Positions 1 to 8,807 of a DNA stretch of 64,000 nucleotides are shown here, piece after piece. The notes under the pieces were generated by a model. That model was not told the origin of the DNA. It ran no database searches and saw nothing but the letters and a program-made list of their open reading frames with translations. The stretch is from Parahaliea mediterranea (GTDB taxonomy: Bacteria; Pseudomonadota; Gammaproteobacteria; Pseudomonadales; Halieaceae), in NCBI RefSeq assembly GCF_017255185.1, contig NZ_JAFKCZ010000005.1:360872-424871 (forward strand), given 5' to 3'. The first letter of the stretch is position 1. Every line of letters starts with the position of its first letter. A program made the position numbers and the translations under genes.

Positions 1-415
1 AGTAGCGCCGACACCCTCCCTGATCAGGGACTATTATCCCCTGTTGGCCTCACACTAGAATGCCCCGCTGTGGCGGCGCGGCTATGGATAGCGTAAGCCG
101 TCGCCGCAACTTCAGCCGGGCATGGGTGCCTTTTGCCGTGTAATCGTTGAGGTCGTGAGTGTTGTTGTCTTCTGGGTCTGGCAGTCGAGAACGGCAAGTT
201 TTCGGGTTGCTGCAATTACATTCCGCGCGGGTTATTATTCTTCGCTGTTAAAACTTGTACGCGAGTACCAGGGAGGGCGCGTCTGTTATGCTAAGTCATG
301 CCTGCCGTGGGGCCTGCGCCGCTGGAAATCTCTTGGGGGCCTGCGCAACGCCGATTCATCCCGCGTTCTGCCTGGGCTTCGCTAACTCGCTGTTCCGCGT
401 TTATCCGGCCCGCGT
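1..415. other. Left-edge intergenic region, no convincing gene
   Basis: No reading frame here has a ribosome site plus a recognisable product. The only clear structure is a perfect 14-bp palindrome, TCCCTGATCAGGGA, at 17-30, which could be an operator of a gene outside the window. The rest is the upstream region of the acetyltransferase that starts at 416. Confidence 0.5.
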
Positions 416-949
416 ATGAGCGCGCCATTTTCCGCAAGTGGCGGTAGGTCTCCCCGTTACTGTTTGCGTCCGATCACCGAGAGCGACACCGAGGCGCTAC
501 TCGCGATGTATAGGGAGGCGCGTTGGCAGGAGTTGCAGCAAGTCGACTGGAGCAATGAGCAGCGCGACAGATTCCTGGAGATGCAGTTCGAGGCCCAGCA
601 TCAATACTACCGGGAGCGCTTCCCCCTCGCGGCTTTCCAGGTCATTGAAGCGGAGGGCGTCGTGGCGGGGCGGCTGTACCTCGACCGGTGCCGCGACGAG
701 TTGCGTATCGTTGACATTCTTGTGGCGGAATCCCACCGCAATGCCGGCCTGGGCGGGCATGTTTTGGACAGTGTGCTCGCCGAGGCGCGCAGTGCCGGAC
801 TGCCCGTGCGCATTTATGTGGAAAAGTCCAGCCCAGCGCTTCGTCTTTACCTGCGCAAGGGCTTTTTCCGCACAGTCGATGCCGGGGTGTACTGGCTGAT
901 GGAGTGTGCGCCCGCTGCGGCGGAAACACGAAGGGGCAGCAATTCATAG
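416..949 (+). CDS. GNAT family N-acetyltransferase
   Basis: A 177-residue protein predicted to transfer an acetyl group from acetyl-CoA to an unidentified amine in the cytoplasm. Residues about 17-160 read as a GNAT fold: an N-terminal strand (YCLRPITESD), a central strand pair (RLYLDR..ELRIVDILV), the acetyl-CoA loop region (ESHRNAGLGGHVLDSVLAEA; the usual Q/RxxGxG/A appears as RNAGLG), and the C-terminal strand with the LRLYLRKGFF motif typical of the family. The length is normal for a single-domain GNAT. The start is the first ATG in frame; it has no strong ribosome site. It appears monocistronic: the next gene is convergent. The substrate cannot be read from sequence. Confidence 0.87.
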   Translation: MSAPFSASGGRSPRYCLRPITESDTEALLAMYREARWQELQQVDWSNEQRDRFLEMQFEAQHQYYRERFPLAAFQVIEAEGVVAGRLYLDRCRDELRIVDILVAESHRNAGLGGHVLDSVLAEARSAGLPVRIYVEKSSPALRLYLRKGFFRTVDAGVYWLMECAPAAAETRRGSNS

Positions 950-1106
950 CAAGGCGTGCCTGGCACGCCGGTTTGGGGCCGACGTTACCGGAATCAGGGT
1001 TCAATCCTTCTGGCGAGGGTGCCCGCCCCGTGCTTGCTACTGTCCTCAGGCCAGTCGCACCGCTGATACATCAGCCGGTATTCGAGCCGTTTGCGACGAG
1101 TGCCCA

Positions 1107-1601
1107 CTAGTTCCCGGGTCGATCGGGAAAGTTGGGCGACATGTCGAGCGTCAGCCGGGTGAGCGTGCGATAGCAGATCAGCCACGTGCCGTCGACCTTG
1201 CGGTATTGTTCATGGTAGTGGCCGTAACCGTGGAGGTACTCCCGGGTCTCGCCGTTCTGCCACCACAGGTGATCCTCCATGGGCCAGATGGCGGTGGCGC
1301 TAGTGTCGGAGGTGAATTCAATCTCGGGCTGGTGCAAGTGGTGGCAGGAGGTGATGGGCGCCGGGCCGTCCATCAGGTCGCGAATCGCCGCGGTCAGTGC
1401 CGTCGGCCCGACGACTTTGTTGCCTTCGCCGCGCGCCCCGCCTTGTCGCCCGGGCGACGCGTTGCCGTAGGCTTCGGAGACCGCGTCCTCGGTATGGACA
1501 CTGCCGTACCGGTCCCATTGCTTGAGGTCCATGTAGCGCACGCGCCGTGCCGAGAGCTGCTTGATTTCCTCGATTGCCACCAGCCTTTCCAGGTCGTCCA
1601 T
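1107..1601 (-). CDS. SnoaL-like / NTF2-fold family protein
   Basis: About 164 residues with the layout of the SnoaL_4-type NTF2-like fold: an N-terminal helix (LERLVAIEEIKQLSARRVRYMDLKQWD written in part), an early acidic position followed by a hydrophobic pocket, a mid-protein HHLHQPEIEF strand, and a C-terminal HEQYRKVDGTWLICYRTLTR strand pair. Such proteins are small-molecule isomerases, dehydratases or cyclases, often found in sterol, polyketide and aromatic degradation loci. I placed the start at 1601 because AAGGGG stands 6 nt before that ATG; the frame is open upstream to 1667. It is transcribed alone and convergent with the acetyltransferase. A second SnoaL-like protein lies at 18717. 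Substrate unknown. Confidence 0.75.
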   Translation of the reverse strand: MDDLERLVAIEEIKQLSARRVRYMDLKQWDRYGSVHTEDAVSEAYGNASPGRQGGARGEGNKVVGPTALTAAIRDLMDGPAPITSCHHLHQPEIEFTSDTSATAIWPMEDHLWWQNGETREYLHGYGHYHEQYRKVDGTWLICYRTLTRLTLDMSPNFPDRPGN

Positions 1602-1832
1602 CCCATTCCCCTTGTCCATTGCCGTGCATCCGCGCTCGGCCGGTTGGTGCTGGCCGCGGCAGTGCATATGGCGAAGTGTAAAATGAGTTCGTCCCTTAAT
1701 TGGGCTGTTGTTGGAAACAGTCCATGTTTGGCGGGGCTGTTTACGCCTCGATCAAGTACACCTTTGATCCTTTTGGCTTCGCTGTCCTATTGCCGCGCGC
1801 CGGCTGCGCCAGGGAAGACGATGACTTCGCTG

Positions 1833-2795
1833 TCAGGCGGGCACCCCCTGCTGCTCCCCGCGCAGGCGGCTCACGTCCGCCCGCGGTGGCGCGCCGAACA
1901 GGCGGCTGTATTCGCGGCTGAAGTGGGAGGGGCTTTCATAGCCCACCCGGTAGCTGGCGGAGGCCGCCTCCAGCCCCTCGCTGACCATCAATCGCCGCGC
2001 TTCGTGCAGGCGCAGTTTCTTCTGGAACTGCAGCGGGGTCATGCGGGTGATCTGCTTGAAGCTGTGGAACAGCGAGGACTCGCTCATATTGGCCTCGTCC
2101 GCCAGGTCGCTGATGCGCAGGGGCTCCGCGTAGCGGTCCTGGAGCGTCGCGATGACCCGGGATACGCGGCTGGCCTGACCGTCGCTGACCGCAAAGCGGC
2201 GCATGCGCGGCCCCAGCTCGCCGAGCAGGGCGCGGTAGAGAATCTCCCGCCGCGCCAGGGGCGCCAGCACCGGGATATGCTCGGGCGTATCCAGTAGCCC
2301 CACCAGCCGCGACACCGCCTGCAGCATGTCCCCGTCCATTTGTGTCTGGCACATGCCGCAGGCGCTGTTGGGGCACTCGGGTACCTTGCCCGATTCCGGC
2401 GCCTGGTCGCCCATGCCCAGCAGCAGCTCGGTCACCTCCCGCGGATCGATCTTCAGTTTGATGCCCAGATAGGGCTGCTCGGGCGAGGCCTCGATGATCT
2501 GGCCGAGGACCGGCAGGTGGACCGAGGTCACCAGGTAGGACAGCGGTCCGTAGCGGATTTCCCTGTCGCCCAGTTGCACGCTCTTGCTGCCCTGCACCAT
2601 GAAGGCCAGTGACGGCTCGTAGACCGAGGACATGCACTGGCTGCGACTGTCGCTGCGGATCAGGGTGACGCCTTCCAGGCTGGAGTCCAGCGGTCCGGCG
2701 TCGGGGACCCAGCGCAGCATGCGCTGCGCCAGCTGCATGCGCAGGATTTCCAGGTTGGCCTGTTCCTGGTTCAGGGGCGTGGGGGTGCTGGGCAT
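1833..2795 (-). CDS. AraC family transcriptional regulator
   Basis: About 320 residues. The N-terminal half (from PLNQEQANLEIL to roughly residue 190) matches the AraC_N effector-binding domain of YqhC-type regulators, including the SVYEPSLAFMVQGSK segment. The C-terminal ~100 residues hold two helix-turn-helix motifs: ISDLADEANMSESSLFHSFK and the second around YRVGYESPSHFSREYSRLFG. The ATG at 2795 begins the conserved part (MPSTPTPLN); an upstream frame extends to 2915 but looks non-coding. Two Cys residues in a CGMC segment near mid-protein could sense redox or electrophiles, as suggested for some relatives, but this is inference. The gene is divergent from an RND efflux operon, and a tandem 21-bp-spaced repeat in the intergenic region is its likely binding site. 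Confidence 0.9.
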   Translation of the reverse strand: MPSTPTPLNQEQANLEILRMQLAQRMLRWVPDAGPLDSSLEGVTLIRSDSRSQCMSSVYEPSLAFMVQGSKSVQLGDREIRYGPLSYLVTSVHLPVLGQIIEASPEQPYLGIKLKIDPREVTELLLGMGDQAPESGKVPECPNSACGMCQTQMDGDMLQAVSRLVGLLDTPEHIPVLAPLARREILYRALLGELGPRMRRFAVSDGQASRVSRVIATLQDRYAEPLRISDLADEANMSESSLFHSFKQITRMTPLQFQKKLRLHEARRLMVSEGLEAASASYRVGYESPSHFSREYSRLFGAPPRADVSRLRGEQQGVPA

Positions 2796-2879
2796 CGGTG
2801 CGGGCCTCCGGGGCTGCGCGAGTGGTTGCAGGCAGTATACGCCCCGCTCGGTCTCCTCGCCGGTGGGGCGGGCAAGTTT

Positions 2880-2957
2880 TGCAGGATTGGGCAAGCACTG
2901 TGCAGGAATGGACAATTCGGCAAGCCGTTGGCAATCAGGTTGGAATAAGGTTATGCC
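2880..2957 (+). promoter_or_regulatory. Tandem AraC-type operator and candidate RND promoter
   Basis: Two direct copies of TGCAGGAwTGGrCAA (13 of 15 bases identical) start at 2880 and 2901, exactly 21 bp apart, i.e. two helical turns, which is the classic spacing for AraC-family dimers. Twelve bp further on, TTGGCA (2928-2933) is followed after 17-18 bp by TTATGC/TATGCC (2951-2957), a plausible activator-dependent promoter reading toward the efflux genes. The remainder of the 391-bp intergenic stretch 2796-3186 holds a 12-bp palindrome TGGAATATTCCA at 3005-3016 and no gene. Confidence 0.55.
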
Positions 2958-3186
2958 AAAAAACCATTAAATATTAGTGTAATAAAGCTGTTCTCTGGTG
3001 TTTTTGGAATATTCCAGAAATCGTGCTTCCGGCCTCTTTCGGAGAATTGTGCAATCAAGGGCCAGAAACGCGCTACCGCCATCGCGTGCCCGATCCCTAT
3101 CATTTGCTGCATTGTCGCGGTGGGCCATGCGGGTCCGCCGACAACTTACAGGTGGCGGGCGCCAGGCCTGCACAGGGAGGAGTAAG

Positions 3187-4380
3187 GTGAGGATTGGAGA
3201 CTATTTTCGGCGCTACCAGGCGCGGCGCCGCTGGCGCGCGCTGGTCGCGGCGACCGCGACTGCCGCGGTGCTGGGGGGCTGCAATGTGCGCGGCGACAGC
3301 GCGCAGGTCGCGTCGCCGCCGGCGGTGGACGTGGCGGAAGTGCTGGTGGAGCCGGCGGTGCTCTGGGACAGCTTTACCGGCCGCGTGGCCGCGCCGGAAA
3401 CCGTGGACCTGCGCGCCCGGGTCAGCGGCTATATCGACCGCGTGGCTTTCGCCGAGGGTGAACTGGTGCAACAGGGCGAGGTGCTGTTCGAGATTGACCC
3501 GCGGCCCTACGCGGCGCGGGAACAGGCCGCCCGCGCGGAACTGGCCCGGGCGCGCAGCCAGTTGAAGCTGGCCACCAGCGAGGCGCGGCGGGCGCGGCAG
3601 TTGCTCGACGGCAAGGCCATTTCCCGGGAGCAACACGAACAGCGCGACGCCGCCCGCGCCGCCGCGGCCGCCGCGGTGCGCGCCGCGGAAGCGGCCCTGG
3701 CCAGCGCCCGGCTGGACCTGCAATACACCCAGGTCAAGGCCCCCATTACCGGCCGCGTGGGCCGGGCCCTGGTTACCCGCGGCAACCTGGCGGGCGCGGA
3801 TCAGACGCTGCTCACCACCCTGGTGTCGGTGGACCCGATGTACGTGTATTTCGAGAGCGACCAGCAGACCCTGCTGCACAGCGGCGACCTGCTCGACCTC
3901 GCGCAGCGGCCCGAGGTGCGCATTGGCCTCGCCGGGGAGGACGGACTGCCGCACCGGGGACGCCTGGATTTCGTGGACAACCGCCTCAACAGCCAGTCGG
4001 GCACCATCCAGTTCCGCGCGGTGGTGGACAACGGCCGCGGCCTGTTCCGCGCCGGCCAGTTCGCGCGGGTGGAAATGCCCACCGAGCGGGTGCGCGAGGC
4101 CCTGCTGGTGGACCGCAAGGCGGTGCTGACCGACCAGGACCGCCGCTATGTCTACGTGGTGGATGGCGAGGGCCGGGTGCAGCGTCGCGACGTGGAGCCG
4201 GGGCGCGAACTCGAGGGCCTGGTGGTGATTCGCGAGGGCCTGTCGCGCGGCGAGCGGGTGATCGTCAACGGTTTGCAGCGCGTGCCCGGCTCCGGTGTCG
4301 AGGTGCTGCCGCAACTGGTGGGCATGGTGCCCGAGGTGCCGGGCAGCCAACTGGCCTCGGCGCAAAACTTCAGTTTCTAG
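3187..4380 (+). CDS. RND efflux periplasmic adaptor (membrane fusion protein)
   Basis: A 397-residue adaptor linking an inner-membrane RND pump to an outer-membrane channel. The start is GTG at 3187, preceded by a strong GGAGGAG. A basic N-terminus and hydrophobic stretch end in a lipobox (VLGGC, Cys32), so it should be a lipoprotein. Order: barrel-sandwich half with RVSGYIDRVAFAEGELVQQG (HlyD_D23-like), an Ala/Arg-rich coiled-coil hairpin from about residue 115 to 170, the second lipoyl half (TQVKAPITGRVGRALVTRGNL), then beta-barrel and membrane-proximal domains. Length is normal for AcrA/MexE-like adaptors. The pump gene follows after 10 bp. No TolC-type channel gene is nearby, so a channel encoded elsewhere is presumably used. 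Confidence 0.95.
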   Translation: MRIGDYFRRYQARRRWRALVAATATAAVLGGCNVRGDSAQVASPPAVDVAEVLVEPAVLWDSFTGRVAAPETVDLRARVSGYIDRVAFAEGELVQQGEVLFEIDPRPYAAREQAARAELARARSQLKLATSEARRARQLLDGKAISREQHEQRDAARAAAAAAVRAAEAALASARLDLQYTQVKAPITGRVGRALVTRGNLAGADQTLLTTLVSVDPMYVYFESDQQTLLHSGDLLDLAQRPEVRIGLAGEDGLPHRGRLDFVDNRLNSQSGTIQFRAVVDNGRGLFRAGQFARVEMPTERVREALLVDRKAVLTDQDRRYVYVVDGEGRVQRRDVEPGRELEGLVVIREGLSRGERVIVNGLQRVPGSGVEVLPQLVGMVPEVPGSQLASAQNFSF

Positions 4381-4390
4381 GGGATCCACC

Positions 4391-7300
4391 GTGAATGTCT
4401 CCCGCTTCTTCGTCGACCGGCCGATCTTCGCCTCGGTGCTGTCGATTATTATTTTCGTGGTCGGCCTGATCAGCATCCCGGTGCTGCCGGTCAGCGAGTA
4501 CCCGGAGGTGGTGCCGCCCAGCGTGGAGGTGACCGCGCGCTACCCCGGGGCCAACCCCAAGACCATTGCCGAGACCGTGGCCACGCCCCTTGAAGAGGCG
4601 ATCAACGGGGTGGAGGACATGATCTACATGAAGTCGGTGGCCGGCAGCGACGGCACCCTGTCGCTGATCGTGACCTTCGATCTGGGCACCGATCCCGACC
4701 GCGCCCAGGTGCAGGTGCAGAACCGCGTGTCGCAGGCCCTGCCGCGCCTGCCGGAGGACGTGCGGCGCCAGGGCGTGACCACGCAAAAGCGCTCCCCCAA
4801 CCTGATGATGGTGGTGCACCTGCTGTCACCCGACAACAGCCTCGACGCCACCTATATCCGCAACTATGGCGTGCTGCACATTCGCGACCAGCTGGCACGC
4901 CTGCCGGGGGTGGGGGAGGCCGGACTGTTCGGCTCCGGCGACTACGCCATGCGCCTGTGGGTGGACCCGCAAAGGGCCGCGGCCCTGGGTATCACCGCCG
5001 GCGATATCGCCACCGCGGTGCGCGAGCAGAACGTGCAGGTGTCCGCCGGGCAGATCGGCGCGTCGCCCATGCCCGAGGGATCCGACTTCCTGATCTCCAT
5101 CAATGCCCGCGGGCGCCTGGAAAGCGCCGAGGAGTTCGGCAATATCGTGCTCAAAACCGGCAGCGGCGGCGAGATCACCCGCCTGCGCGACGTGGCGCGG
5201 GTGGAACTCGAGTCCTCCCAGGACGCCCTGCGCGCGCTGCTGAACGGGCGCCAGGCGGTGGCGGTGCCCATCTTCCAGTCGCCGGGCTCCAACGCCCTGG
5301 ACGTGTCGCGCGCAGTGCGCGAGCGCATGGCGGAACTGGACGACACCTTTCCCGAGGGCCTGGCGTGGGAGGTGGCCTACGACCCCACGGTGTTCGTCAG
5401 CACTTCTATCAAGGCGGTGATCCAGACCCTGCTGGAGGCGGTACTGCTGGTGGTGCTGGTGGTCATCCTGTTCCTGCAGACCTGGCGCGCCTCGCTGATT
5501 CCACTGCTGGCGGTGCCGGTGTCCATTGTCGGCACCTTTGCGGTATTGCAGTTGCTGGGCTACTCCATCAACACACTGACCCTGTTTGGCATGGTGCTCG
5601 CCATCGGCATCGTGGTCGACGACGCCATCGTGGTGGTGGAGAACGTGGAGCGCAATATCGAGGAGGGGCTCGCCCCCCTGGCGGCGGCCCACCAGGCCAT
5701 GCGCGAGGTGAGCGGGCCGATTGTCGCCATCAGCCTGGTGCTGTGCGCGGTGTTCGTGCCCATGGTCTTCCTCGACGGCGTGACCGGGCAGTTCTACCGG
5801 CAGTTCGCCACCGCCATTGCCATCGCCACGGTCATCTCCGCGATCAATTCGCTGACCCTGTCGCCGGCCCTGGCCGCCGCGCTGCTCAAGCCCCACGGCG
5901 CCGCGCCGGACCTGCCGGCGCGGGTCATCGAGCGGTTGTTCGGTTGGCTGTTCCGGCCCTTCAATCGCTTCTTTATGCGCAATGCCGGGCGCTACCAGCG
6001 CTTCGTAAACTGGAGCCTGGGGCGCCGCGGTGCCGTGTTCGCGGTCTACCTCCTGCTGTTGGGCCTTACCGCGGTGTTGTTCAAGCAGGTGCCCGGCGGT
6101 TTCATCCCGGTGCAGGACAAGACCTACCTGATCGGCAGCATCCGCCTGCCGGAGGGTGCCTCCCTGGATCGCACCGAGGCGGTGGCGAGGGAGGTGACCG
6201 AACTGGCGCTGGCCACCGAAGGAGTGGCCAACGCCGCGGCCTTCGTCGGCTTCAATGCCCTGCAGCGCACCAATACCCCCAATGTGGGCACGGTGTTCAT
6301 ACTGTTCGATGATTTTGGCGAGCGCGACCGGAGCGCCCGGGAGATCTCCGCCGAACTCAACGACAAATTGATGGCTATCAAGGAGGGTTTTGCCATCACC
6401 CTGATGCCGCCGCCGATCTTCGGTCTGGGCGCCGGCTCCGGGTATTCACTGTACGTGCAGGACCGCAACGGCCTCGGCTACGGCCAGTTGCAGAACGCCG
6501 CCAACGGACTGGCGGACGCGCTGGCGCGGGAATCGGGTCTCGACCGGCCGATCAGCTCCTACCAGGCCAACGTGCCGCAACTGGACGCGGTGGTGGATCG
6601 CCTGCAGGCCAAGTCCCAGGGCGTGCGTCTCGACGACCTGTTCGGCACCCTGCAACTGTACTTCGGCTCGTTGTACATCAACGATTTCAACCTCTTCGGC
6701 CGCACCTACCGGGTGATGGCCCAGGCGGATGCGAGTTTCCGCGACGAAACCCGCGACATCGACCATCTGTTTACCCGCAACGCCCGCGGCGAGATGGTGC
6801 CCATCAGCACTATGGTGGAGCTCCAGCGCAGCTATGGCCCGGACCCGGTGATCCGCTACAACGGCTACCCCGCGGCGGATTTGATCGGCCAGTCCGATCC
6901 GGCGCTGCTGTCCTCCAGCGAGGCTCTGGCCCGTGTGGCGAAGGTGGCCGGTGCCAGCCTGCCGCCGGGCATGGACATTGCCTGGACCGACCTCAGTTTC
7001 CAGCAGATCAGCCAGGGCGGCGCGGCCTTGATCGTGTTTCCGCTGGCCCTGCTGCTGGTGTTCCTGGTGCTGGCCGCCCTCTACGAGAGTTGGGTGTTGC
7101 CGCTGGCGGTGATCCTCATCGTGCCCATGTGCCTGCTGGCGGCCCTGTTCGGCGTGTGGCTCACCGGCGGTGACAACAACGTCTTTGTGCAGGTGGGGCT
7201 GGTGGTGTTGATGGGCCTGGCCTGCAAGAACGCGATCCTGATCGTGGAGTTCGCCCTCGAGCTGGAACAGGCCGGGCACAGTCCGGTATCGGCCGCCCTG

Positions 7301-7567
7301 GAAGCCAGCCGCCTGCGGCTGCGGCCCATCGTCATGACCTCGGTGGCCTTTATCGCCGGCGTGGTGCCGCTGCTCACCGCCAGTGGCGCCGGCAGCGAAG
7401 TGCGCAACGCCATGGGTGTGACCGTGTTCACCGGCATGATCGGGGTGACCGTGTTCGGGCTGTTGCTGACCCCGGTGTTCTATGTGGCCCTGCGCAAGCT
7501 GGCGGGGCACGGCGAGCGCGACGCGGAGCAGGGCGCCAGGGCCCTGCCCGCGCCGCAAGTGGCTTGA
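4391..7567 (+). CDS. RND multidrug efflux permease (AcrB/MexF type, HAE1)
   Basis: A 1058-residue proton-driven inner-membrane exporter, the usual length for the family. GTG at 4391 is chosen because it begins VSRFFVDRPIFA, the standard N-terminus; the frame stays open upstream inside the adaptor gene. Proton-relay residues are present: the Asp pair D410-D411 in GIVVDDAIVVVEN of TM4 and Lys946 in GLACKNAILIVEFA of TM10. Porter-domain landmarks such as PGGFIPVQDK and VATPLEEAINGVEDM are also seen. Twelve membrane segments are expected. The sequence is closest in feel to MexF/OqxB-like pumps. It is co-transcribed with the adaptor and probably controlled by the divergent AraC regulator. Substrates cannot be predicted. 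Confidence 0.96.
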   Translation: MNVSRFFVDRPIFASVLSIIIFVVGLISIPVLPVSEYPEVVPPSVEVTARYPGANPKTIAETVATPLEEAINGVEDMIYMKSVAGSDGTLSLIVTFDLGTDPDRAQVQVQNRVSQALPRLPEDVRRQGVTTQKRSPNLMMVVHLLSPDNSLDATYIRNYGVLHIRDQLARLPGVGEAGLFGSGDYAMRLWVDPQRAAALGITAGDIATAVREQNVQVSAGQIGASPMPEGSDFLISINARGRLESAEEFGNIVLKTGSGGEITRLRDVARVELESSQDALRALLNGRQAVAVPIFQSPGSNALDVSRAVRERMAELDDTFPEGLAWEVAYDPTVFVSTSIKAVIQTLLEAVLLVVLVVILFLQTWRASLIPLLAVPVSIVGTFAVLQLLGYSINTLTLFGMVLAIGIVVDDAIVVVENVERNIEEGLAPLAAAHQAMREVSGPIVAISLVLCAVFVPMVFLDGVTGQFYRQFATAIAIATVISAINSLTLSPALAAALLKPHGAAPDLPARVIERLFGWLFRPFNRFFMRNAGRYQRFVNWSLGRRGAVFAVYLLLLGLTAVLFKQVPGGFIPVQDKTYLIGSIRLPEGASLDRTEAVAREVTELALATEGVANAAAFVGFNALQRTNTPNVGTVFILFDDFGERDRSAREISAELNDKLMAIKEGFAITLMPPPIFGLGAGSGYSLYVQDRNGLGYGQLQNAANGLADALARESGLDRPISSYQANVPQLDAVVDRLQAKSQGVRLDDLFGTLQLYFGSLYINDFNLFGRTYRVMAQADASFRDETRDIDHLFTRNARGEMVPISTMVELQRSYGPDPVIRYNGYPAADLIGQSDPALLSSSEALARVAKVAGASLPPGMDIAWTDLSFQQISQGGAALIVFPLALLLVFLVLAALYESWVLPLAVILIVPMCLLAALFGVWLTGGDNNVFVQVGLVVLMGLACKNAILIVEFALELEQAGHSPVSAALEASRLRLRPIVMTSVAFIAGVVPLLTASGAGSEVRNAMGVTVFTGMIGVTVFGLLLTPVFYVALRKLAGHGERDAEQGARALPAPQVA

Positions 7568-7606
7568 TAGGGGCCGCTGCCTGGCTATGGGCGGGGGCGG
7601 CGACGA

Positions 7607-8638
7607 TTAATCCTCGTTGTCTTCGTCTTCGTCTTCGTCTTCGTCTTCGTCTTCGTCTTCGTCCTCGTCTTCTTCCTCGCAGTAAGAGTCGGCGTCGTCA
7701 TCGGGGTTGGCGCAGAAGTCGGCGGCCTCGGTAAAGGTGGCGTTATCGTCCCCCGCGATGGCGCCCACCTCGACCTTCACGGGTGTGTTCGGCGGCAGGG
7801 CAGCGATGTACTCGTCCGGGATTTCCACCGCCAGCTCTTCGCTATTACCGGCGATCCGCGTGGAGAAAACATGGCTGTTGTAGATCATCGCCAGGCCGAT
7901 CTCCTCCGCCGAGGCCTCTTCGGGATCGTCGTTGAAGTCGGGTTCCAGTACGATTTCCCAGCTGTCGGGCTGCTCGACCATCGTGAAAATGTCACCGTTC
8001 ATGGCCTGGAAGGCATTGTAGAGGCCGTTGTCGAAAATTTCGCCCCCGTCGTCGATACCGCTGCAGCGGCCCAGGTGGCCCTCCCCGGGTTCGGCCATGG
8101 CCCAGTGGACCGTGTAGTCCAGCTCGGGTTCCTCGCCCATGTCCTCGTCGTCGACCTCGATGTCGAGTTCCACATCGAGGGGGGCGGCCGGCAACAGCGG
8201 GCTTAGCACCGTTGCGCCTTGCACACGGTGATAGCGGTGGGTAAATCCGAGAAAACGGTACTCGCCGAACTCCCAGCGTTCGAGAAAGTCCGCCAGGGTG
8301 ACCACCTCGTCCGGCTCCTCCTCGGGATCAAACCAACACAGGGGTTCGGAGCTTTCGGCAAAAACTTCGGTCAGGCGCTGATCCCGCAACGGGCCATAGA
8401 CCTGGTAGCTGAACAGCCAGCGGCCATTGTTGGGGGCACGCATTACCAGGCTGCGCAGGTCGTCGCCGTCGACCAGAAAGTGAAAACCCACGTCACCATC
8501 GGTGGAGTTGGTTTCAATCAGCACCTTGCATTCGCCAAAATCGCCGCAGGGCTCCACCGCGCTGGCATTGAGCGCTGACAGGCCGGCGGCGACGCCAATT
8601 ACCATGGGTAGCACCGTCATTCGTGTTGTGGGCGTCAT
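7607..8638 (-). CDS. Secreted acidic protein with Asp/Glu-repeat tail, function unknown
   Basis: 343 residues, not recognised. It has an apparent signal peptide (about 27 residues, ending ..LNASAVEPC), so export to the periplasm or beyond is likely. The mature part is very acidic, contains six or more Cys that may form disulfides, and ends in about 20 alternating Glu and Asp residues. The ATG at 8638 has a good AGAGGAG site. The gene is convergent with the efflux pump and divergent from the STN-type TonB receptor at 8808. An acidic tail could bind Ca2+ or other cations, but this is inference only. The tail is encoded by a tandem hexanucleotide repeat, so its length may vary between strains in steps of two residues. 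Confidence 0.8.
   Translation of the reverse strand: MTPTTRMTVLPMVIGVAAGLSALNASAVEPCGDFGECKVLIETNSTDGDVGFHFLVDGDDLRSLVMRAPNNGRWLFSYQVYGPLRDQRLTEVFAESSEPLCWFDPEEEPDEVVTLADFLERWEFGEYRFLGFTHRYHRVQGATVLSPLLPAAPLDVELDIEVDDEDMGEEPELDYTVHWAMAEPGEGHLGRCSGIDDGGEIFDNGLYNAFQAMNGDIFTMVEQPDSWEIVLEPDFNDDPEEASAEEIGLAMIYNSHVFSTRIAGNSEELAVEIPDEYIAALPPNTPVKVEVGAIAGDDNATFTEAADFCANPDDDADSYCEEEDEDEDEDEDEDEDEDEDNED
7621..7668. repeat. Tandem hexanucleotide repeat (CTTCGT)n in coding sequence
   Basis: Seven perfect CTTCGT copies (7621-7662) plus one variant, CCTCGT. On the coding strand this reads as alternating Glu and Asp codons near the C-terminus of the acidic secreted protein. Copy-number change would keep the frame. 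Confidence 0.95.
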
Positions 8639-8807
8639 GGTCTTTGCTCCTCTTTATCCCGGTTAATGGAGATGCGCGTGCTGCGTCGATCGCACACATC
8701 CTCTGTCCTGAATTAGAGGGGGACTGCTGGAAATATCTGTCGCCAGGCGGGGCCTTATCGAACGCGGTGTTTTGACGTACCACGCCGGGGCGCCTAGATT
8801 TGCAGGT

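Noticed and set aside
122..385. 87-codon plus-strand frame near the left edge
   Set aside because: No ribosome site, odd composition, no recognisable motif.
3100..4476. Long minus-strand frame opposite the RND adaptor; similar long frames lie opposite the AraC gene (906-2297) and the TonB receptor (19567-21147)
   Set aside because: The plus or minus partner in each case is a clear known protein; the antisense frames are His/Arg/Gly-rich, domain-free shadows caused by high GC.
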